This document shows positions 6,907-10,966 of a DNA stretch of 10,966 bases, piece after piece; the first letter of the stretch is position 1; each line of letters begins with the position of its first letter. Position numbers and translations under genes: made by a program. The DNA lies in assembly GCA_003833135.1 (NCBI GenBank), contig QZLH01002177.1, forward strand, positions 1-10,966, given 5' to 3'. The notes beneath the pieces are model-generated. The model was given only the letters and a program-made list of their open reading frames with translations. It was not told the origin of the DNA and made no database searches. The DNA is from Oehlia diaphana. Its lineage: Eukaryota > Glomeromycota > Glomeromycetes > Glomerales > Glomeraceae.

Positions 6907-7116
6907 ACAGGATATCTCACCATGTATTGGCATTATTTTTTCTAATTTTAGAAGAGCTACTAACAAAGTATGTAAAGTTTCTCCACGCAGAGTTTCGTTT
7001 TAACAAGTGTATAGTGAAGGGGCTGCGTGATAACAAGAATATTGATCTTTTTATGTTCATTCTGTTGTCACATTTATGCTTTTGCACACTGGTAATAATA
7101 CAAAAAAAATAGTACA
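6907..7116. other. No gene accepted
   Basis: A TTG-initiated frame at 6927-7112 (61 codons) is opposed by an equally long minus-strand frame at 6917-7117. Neither has recognisable motifs or an ATG start. A TTCTAATTTTAG acceptor-like sequence ends at 6951, but no matching donor keeps a known frame. Confidence 0.3.
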
Positions 7117-7220
7117 ATAGTTTATCATGTGCTATTACGTATATACCTAACTACGAGACCGTGACCTGTAGGTCACACCCCTTACTTAATATAGTTTACC
7201 ATGTACTACTGTGCATAAAT
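7117..7220. repeat. Diverged direct repeat ATAGTTTAYCATGTRCTA
   Basis: ATAGTTTATCATGTGCTATT (from 7117) and ATAGTTTACCATGTACTACT (from 7191) start 74 bp apart and stay similar for about 30 bp. A weaker relative, CATATACTACTGCGCATACT, lies near 7381. Differences are mainly transitions. Confidence 0.6.
7161..7176. repeat. Palindrome GTGACC-TGTA-GGTCAC, copy 1
   Basis: A 16-bp perfect palindrome followed by ACCCCTTACTTA. The second copy at 7444-7459 is also followed by CCTTACTTA, so this is a dispersed hairpin repeat rather than an isolated palindrome. Confidence 0.7.
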
Positions 7221-7311
7221 ACAGAATATCATGCATGTCGCACATACTCATATAATATGAAAATAATGAGTTTGTCATGTGCCCACTTACACTTTTTTCT
7301 AGGAAATGAAT

Positions 7312-7352
7312 GGAGGGCATTGCTTCACAATATGTTTCTAATTGTGAAGGGT
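7312..7352. repeat. Hairpin repeat GGAGGGCATTGC, copy 1
   Basis: GGAGGGCATTGCTTCACAAT, then ATGTTTCTAATTGTGAAGG. It aligns over about 40 bp with 7576-7615 and more weakly with 8326-8366. The arms GCATTG and CAATAT are imperfect here but fully paired in copy 2. Confidence 0.65.
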
Positions 7353-7443
7353 TACGATTGCCTTACTTCACCACAGTCTAGCATATACTACTGCGCATAC
7401 TCATGTAATACGTGTCAACTTATTTTATCCAAACAACGAAATT

Positions 7444-7459
7444 GTGACCCGTGGGTCAC
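7444..7459. repeat. Palindrome GTGACCC-GT-GGGTCAC, copy 2
   Basis: Perfect 16-bp palindrome. Compared with copy 1 at 7161, both members of the extra base pair have changed (T-A to C-G), so pairing is kept. Confidence 0.7.
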
Positions 7460-7566
7460 GATTGCCTTACTTACTAACATCCACAGTAATACGTATTTTG
7501 TTTGTGAACCCATATACTAGCCCCTGGGTCCACCTTCGGTGCGTTTCTAATTATGGAGGGTCTTAG

Positions 7567-7615
7567 AAAATACCTGAAGGGCATTGCGAAGCAATGTGTT
7601 CCTAATTGCGAAAGT
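7567..7615. repeat. Hairpin repeat GAAGGGCATTGCGAAGCAATG, copy 2
   Basis: Contains the perfect stem GCATTGC-GAA-GCAATG-type hairpin, preceded by AAAATACCTG and followed by TGTTCCTAATTGCGAA. The AAATACCTG lead is shared with the third, degraded copy at 8326-8366. Confidence 0.65.
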
Positions 7616-7755
7616 ATCCTCTAGTAACTTTAATCTTCATTTTATTCTCGTGTTTACGTTCTGTGTTTTCATTACTAGTCCGCAATCAAATTTTTATGTT
7701 CATAAGTGATTCTTCATCTTCGATGTGTAAAAAAAGGGGATCCGAAAATGCCCAG

Positions 7756-7793
7756 CACTGCGTAGAAGTTTACTTTGTAGGCTCTGCCTAGTA
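7756..7793. repeat. Hairpin repeat CACTG...TAGGC-TCT-GCCTA, copy 1
   Basis: CACTGCGTAGAAGTTTACTT, then TGTAGGCTCTGCCTAGTA. The stem TAGGC/GCCTA is perfect. Other copies are at 7812-7848 and 8383-8418. Confidence 0.7.
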
Positions 7794-7811
7794 AAGAAGT
7801 TATGCATTATT

Positions 7812-7848
7812 CACTGTGACGAGGTTTACTTCGTAGGCTTAGCCTATA
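7812..7848. repeat. Hairpin repeat CACTG...TAGGCT-T-AGCCTA, copy 2
   Basis: CACTGTGACGAGGTTTACTT, then CGTAGGCTTAGCCTATA. The stem is longer (six pairs around one base) because the loop bases changed to complementary ones. Confidence 0.7.
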
Positions 7849-7858
7849 TTTTCTACAC

Positions 7859-8035
7859 ATGGTCAACAGAATTCCTCTTAATGATCGAGATCGTATTCAG
7901 TAATACAGGAGGCATCAATCAGCTAAATTAGACCCGGAATTAAGTATACGCTGTCGAATTCGTTTGTTCACAGAAAACTGCCTTTCACTAAAAGGTATCT
8001 CAAACCTGTGTTATCAAACTATTATCTATCTGTGA
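7859..8035 (+). pseudogene. Possible short coding remnant
   Basis: From an ATG at 7859 the frame reads MVNRIPLNDRDRIQ, a TAA, then YRRHQSAKLDPELSIRCRI and on to SNLCYQTIIYL before a TGA at about 8033. Apart from the single TAA the frame is open for nearly 60 codons, and the residue mix (Arg-rich, few low-complexity runs) is protein-like. No family was recognised and no neighbour supports it, so it may be chance. Confidence 0.2.
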
Positions 8036-8325
8036 TCAGGTACATGCATGTTCCTGAAAAATGAGGATAATCCCTTCTTTCTACATTTATTGACCTACTA
8101 AGTCATGGATGATGATAAAAATATATTCCAGTGAAACTAGCTCCGCTCAAATCGTAACTACAATCATGTGCAGCCACATAATACATAAATTATCGTAACA
8201 TTATATTGTCTGATTGCAGTATAGCACATTCATTCATTGTTTTCTTACCAGTTTTAAGTTTGGATCTGAATTAGAAGTTCTATTACATGCCAATTACGAG
8301 TTTTCATTTACATGGGAATGGTAAT
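8036..8325. other. No feature seen
   Basis: Moderately AT-rich unique sequence with no convincing frame, RNA gene or repeat on either strand. Confidence 0.4.
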
Positions 8326-8366
8326 AAATACCTGGAGGGTATCCTTCAGAGCGTGTCTTTAGTTTT
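8326..8366. repeat. Hairpin repeat AAATACCTGGAGGG, degraded copy 3
   Basis: AAATACCTGGAGGGTATCCT, then TCAGAGCGTGTCTTTAGTT. It aligns with 7568-7608 over the lead sequence, but the hairpin arms are mostly lost. Confidence 0.45.
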
Positions 8367-8382
8367 TAAGCAATTCTTCGTA

Positions 8383-8418
8383 CACTGCTAGAAGTTTACT
8401 TCGTAGACTCACCTAGTA
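8383..8418. repeat. Hairpin repeat CACTG...TAGACTCACCTA, copy 3
   Basis: CACTGCTAGAAGTTTACTTC, then GTAGACTCACCTAGTA. It lacks two bases compared with copy 1 and its stem is weakened. Confidence 0.65.
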
Positions 8419-8576
8419 TAAGAGGTTGATACGTTTTTACTAAGTGCTCCTTCACTCCTTTGAAAATCCATGGACTAATTTTACTTATTTCTCAAAAAAC
8501 CAGTCTATGGGATAGCTTCGCTGGCAAAAGCTCATTCAAAGAAGTAAAGATTTTTTGTGTATACATGACTTCTTGT

Positions 8577-8631
8577 CGCTCAACCAGTCGGAGAGCCCTT
8601 GGCTGAGCGAAGCCCACTACTCGAATAGTAG
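8577..8631. repeat. Two adjacent small hairpins
   Basis: CGCTCAACCAG (8577-8587) pairs with CTTGGCTGAGCG (8598-8609) with one mismatch and one bulge. Eight bases later CTACT-CGAAT-AGTAG (8617-8631) forms a second hairpin. No U-run follows, so these do not look like terminators; they add to the hairpin-rich character of this island. Confidence 0.55.
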
Positions 8632-8640
8632 ATTATTAGT

Positions 8641-9306
8641 CATACGGTAGAATTGATTGTTATCGATAACCAATTAACTGGTATATTATTCCCCCCAGGT
8701 CAACAGTACTACTGAGCGAAGACTTTATTGAGGTCAGGAATGCTAAGTAATACAGCAATTGTCTACTGTAGATCTTTGAGACAGACATCCGTGCATTGTT
8801 CTATGTGAACCTACCTTGGTTATGGTGTCACAACGCACAGTATAACTTATTCTCTAAGACCAAAGCCCAATCAAATGATGTCTGTGGAAGATAATGAATT
8901 TGTATACTATGGGACAATGCATCTATGGATTTATTATTGCTTAGGAGAAACATATGCCATATATCACGATCACGAACTAAAAATAGTGAAGAAATTGTGT
9001 GAATAAGGGAAGGCAATGGTACCTAGTCTTCAAGTGGCATGGTCGTGAAGAATTCTTATCGAAAGATTCGCTGAAGCTCTAAGTAAAATACAAAAAGCGA
9101 CATGTATGAACAAAAACTCAGCAACAAATGTCGACATGAAGCCAATTTTATTTTCGTATTAACACTATTTCATGTCACTCGCACTTGGATATACAGTATT
9201 TGTAGACGAAAATGTTTTAGTCTTTATAATCAAAGATTTCAGTGACGAGCATTTACCCTCTGGATACGAAGTAGAATATGTAATCCATGCGAATCGCAGG
9301 AGAAAA
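8641..9306 (+). pseudogene. Unidentified frame with few stops
   Basis: Reading plus-strand codons from 8641, this 222-codon stretch has stops only at 8713, 8806, 9004, 9046 and 9160. The next frame has about fifteen stops over 8821-9300 alone, where this one has three. Longest open pieces: 8809-9003 (includes RPKPNQMMSVEDNEFVYYG, HLWIYYCLGETYAIYHDHEL) and 9163-9306 (MSLALGYTVFVDENVLVFII, HLPSGYEVEYVIHANRRRK). I recognise no domain. The third frame has about seven stops over the same interval, so the depletion is moderate and could be chance. It may be an old pseudogene or non-coding sequence. Confidence 0.25.
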
Positions 9307-9378
9307 TAGGAATAGTCCATGGAAAGTCTGTGAAGTCAAAATATAATAGATAATAGATATACCGTTTAGTCGTAATGA

Positions 9379-9954
9379 ATATGTTGGCAAAGTCATTTGC
9401 ATGTTGGTATAACAAAAGTCGTTCCCTTTACAGATTTCGCAAGAGCAGTGCGTAAATGTCAGGGAATTTTGTTTTGTCTTACAGAAAGTCCCAGCTTGAA
9501 ACCTATGAACAAGAATTTTTTAAAGGTAGCCACACGCCATCTAACTACAGAGGTATTATAAGAATATATATTGAGTAGAACATTTAGAGAAACTTTGGTG
9601 CTAAAAATAACCTCAGATGCAAAAAAAAGTATAAACGTATTTCCTAGGTTTAACGCAACATTGGCATCCGATGCGAGCATCCTTAAGAGATTGCCTGCGA
9701 AGCGAGTCATCTTTGGACACTAGATTCTATTTTTCTTTGAAGATTCACTTAGAACTAGAATTAGTAGGTCATCTGCCTCGTTAAGATTTTATTGCAAATA
9801 TTTCACAGGAGAAAGTTGGTCACGTCGTATTGCGTAGTTCTACTATATTTTCGAGCACATGGGCAAGACCTTTATATGTCTCACCCGTTATGACCGAACG
9901 TGAAATAATTGGTTACCACATGGTTTCAGATTTTTATATACTAATCATCTCTAA
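9379..9954 (+). pseudogene. Continuation of the same low-stop frame
   Basis: After a cluster of stops at 9307-9378 the same frame opens again. It is interrupted only at 9559, 9721, 9835 and 9901 before a TAA at 9952. Readable pieces are ITKVVPFTDFARAVRKCQG, LFCLTESPSLKPMNKNFLKV, LPAKRVIFGH and GESWSRRIA. No motif was recognised. A minus-strand TTG-initiated frame (9459-9710, 83 codons) overlaps it, and a third plus frame also gives a 40-codon ATG piece, so the coding strand is not settled. Confidence 0.22.
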
Positions 9955-10150
9955 GTTGCTATAAATATATGGCAATAAGAGCGTTGCGTTTTTGAGCGAG
10001 TTTGAGAAAAAATATATTAGCATCAACGTAGCTATCATGGCATGTTATTATTTTTGGGTGAAGCCCAGTCCTATCAGTAATTCTTTGGTATGGTAGATAG
10101 GATGCAAAAGGATACTTTATTTAAAACGCAGTAGCTACCATCGGGAAATT
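9955..10150. other. No feature seen
   Basis: Transition from the less AT-rich island to the TGCAGAA satellite block. No convincing frame or RNA gene. Confidence 0.4.
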
Positions 10151-10152
10151 TT

Positions 10153-10414
10153 TTAGGGTGCAGAATTGCGGAGAACTGCAAAATTTGCAGTTCTCCGTAT
10201 TTTTTTTGCACTTTTTTGACGCAGTTCTGCAAAGTTCTGCAAATTTTGCAATTTCGCAGATTATCGCAGAATTTTTCACAAAATTTGCGAAATTCTGCAA
10301 TTTTACAGGTTTCTGAAGATTTATTAAAAAAATTCTGCGAAATTCTGCAATTTTGCATATTTCTGCAGATTTATTAGAAAAAATTCTGCGGTAATCTGCG
10401 AAATTGCAGAATCC
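10153..10414. repeat. TTCTGCGAAATTCTGCAATTTTGCAG satellite-like block
   Basis: The whole block is built from TTCTGC/GCAGAA and TTTGCA/TGCAAA words. On the right it settles into a 50-bp tandem period, with units starting at 10286, 10336 and 10386, the last partial; each begins TGCGAAATTCTGCAATTTT and ends ATTTATTA(A/G)AAAAAATTC. On the left is a 29-bp near-perfect palindrome (10169-10197). The edges, TTAGGGTGCAGAATTGCGG and TTGCAGAATCCC, suggest a repetitive element, but no target duplication was found. The minus-strand ORF at 10074-10358 is only a translation of the repeat. Confidence 0.75.
10169..10197. repeat. 29-bp palindrome CGGAGAACTGCAAA-A-TTTGCAGTTCTCCG
   Basis: Two 14-base arms are exact reverse complements around one A. 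It is the strongest local hairpin in this block. Confidence 0.85.
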
Positions 10415-10439
10415 CGAAGAAACTTTACAAAAGAATAAT

Positions 10440-10599
10440 CAATCAACCAATCACAATTTGCAGTTTTACTAAAAGTTAAACTTTCTGACTTTATTTAAAG
10501 TTTAAAATTTTATTGTTTTAAAATTTAATTAATTTTAAAGTTTTCGAATTTAATTAAAGTTTTTCGAATATTATTAAAATTTAAAGTTTTCAAATTTTA
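10440..10599. repeat. A/T low-complexity repeat
   Basis: Irregular repeats of AAAGTTTTCGAATTTAATTA, AAAGTTTTTCGAATATTATT and AAAGTTTTCAAATTTTATTA fill the space between the satellite block and the coding fragment. Confidence 0.6.
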
Positions 10600-10821
10600 T
10601 TAAAACATATATTTATTTAATAAATAATAATTTTCTTTACCAAACCTTGGAATAATATGTACTTCGGCATTGATGGATCCAATCGGTATAGTGTTATATT
10701 CTTCGGTGTAATAAAGTTGCGGGCAACTGTAAAATTCAGGTTCCGTTGTTTTAATATCATACCAGCGAACAAGAGCAAGTTCGTATGGCTCTTTAAGTGG
10801 CCCCCGAAAGAATTTAAACAA
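10600..10821 (-). CDS. C-terminal fragment of a probable mobile-element protein
   Basis: The minus-strand frame reads FRGPLKEPYELALVRWYDIK, then YSCPQLYYTEEYNTIPIGS, INAEVHIIPRFG and a terminal YLLNKYMF-stop. It has no ATG near its upstream end. A TAA lies a few codons above, and an acceptor-like TTTTAAAAG precedes the open part, so this is probably a last exon. The pattern L-A-L-V-R-W-Y-D ... C-P-x-L ... Y-x-x-I-P-I-x-S-I ... V-H-I-I-P-R-F ... N-K-Y-x-F is what I recall at the C terminus of multicopy fungal mobile-element proteins, with a looser likeness to the end of Plavaka/CACTA-type transposases. Such modules look like beta-rich chromatin-reader folds, which is inference only. Coding is likely; the family is uncertain. 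Confidence 0.45.
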   Translation of the reverse strand: MFKFFRGPLKEPYELALVRWYDIKTTEPEFYSCPQLYYTEEYNTIPIGSINAEVHIIPRFGKENYYLLNKYMF

Positions 10822-10930
10822 TAGTAATACCTTTTAAAAGTAAAAAAAATTGTTAATGGTCAGTCAGCTTTGGTTGGTCTTTAGGAAATTTTGAAAAGTA
10901 AAAGGGTTATTTTTTGCAGAGCAGCAGAAC

Positions 10931-10964
10931 TGGTTAAGGGCCTGGTTAAGGGCCCTTAAGGGCC
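10931..10964. repeat. 12-bp tandem repeat with GGCCCTTAAGGGCC palindrome
   Basis: TGGTTAAGGGCC occurs twice in tandem (10931-10942, 10943-10954), followed by a shortened copy CTTAAGGGCC. The junction creates the perfect 14-bp palindrome at 10951-10964. The window ends here, so the array may continue. Confidence 0.75.
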
Positions 10965-10966
10965 AA

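Noticed and set aside
7161..7520. 119-codon plus-strand ORF starting at GTG
   Set aside because: It begins inside a GTGACC palindrome and reads through three hairpin repeats; no motif.
8577..8631. Possible tRNA or terminator at the paired hairpins
   Set aside because: There is no cloverleaf, no T-arm-like GTTCRANNC motif and no U-run after the stems.
10074..10358. 94-codon minus-strand ORF rich in CKI/NCR words
   Set aside because: It is a translation of the TGCAGAA satellite block.
10931..10966. Telomere-like repeat
   Set aside because: The unit TGGTTAAGGGCC is not a TTAGGG repeat and only about 2.5 copies are visible.

Overview
The window looks like nuclear DNA of a repeat-rich, AT-rich fungus, most likely an arbuscular mycorrhizal fungus (Glomeromycotina). 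This rests on fragments resembling protein families I remember as highly multiplied in those genomes, a fungal-type intron (GTATGT...TTTTTAG), and long low-complexity repeats nested in genes. No database search was possible, and the genus cannot be named. No intact, start-to-stop gene is visible: every coding trace is partial, interrupted or decayed.

Region 1-1891. A minus-strand gene with two tandem 34-residue Cys/His modules (probable zinc-binding units) is split by a 1342-bp element with hAT-like ends (TAGGG...CCCTA) and an 8-bp target duplication (GTATCAAC). Skipping the element and one duplication copy restores the frame exactly. The element's interior is made of palindromic satellite-like repeats. 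It contains an extra right end at 1243, which suggests a nested insertion later collapsed by recombination.

Region 1892-2929. Non-coding. It holds an array of about 22-bp units (2145-2480), a 20-bp palindrome and an AT-rich hairpin.

Region 2930-4818. A decayed minus-strand, transposase-like gene with one recognisable intron, four in-frame stops, a frame break and an internal deletion. Conserved blocks (SGDGRNVG, FSSDWKFLAI, FCPW, FDELHTLLRITDRLW) allow a guess at a DDE-type core.

Region 4819-6100. Repeats: 22-bp tandem units, three GGCAC-AAA-GTGCC hairpin repeats, pyrimidine-rich sequence, and ATATCGAT inverted repeats beginning next to an ambiguous base (N at 5985).

Region 6073-6906. Two decayed plus-strand coding remnants. 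The first resembles the end of a Crinkler (CRN)-type N-terminal domain. The second is unidentified but ends in a similar I-[DE]-K-I-H-x-x-V strand.

Region about 7100-10070. A less AT-rich island without an identifiable gene, densely seeded between 7117 and 8631 with several families of short hairpin-forming repeats. These resemble mobile hairpins of fungal mitochondrial DNA, so the island could be organelle-derived, but this is unproven. Downstream, one forward frame has fewer stops than its neighbours over parts of 8641-9954.

Region 10150-10966. A satellite-like block with a 29-bp palindrome and 50-bp period, an A/T block, a minus-strand C-terminal coding fragment (10600-10821) of a probable mobile-element protein, and a 12-bp repeat at the window edge.
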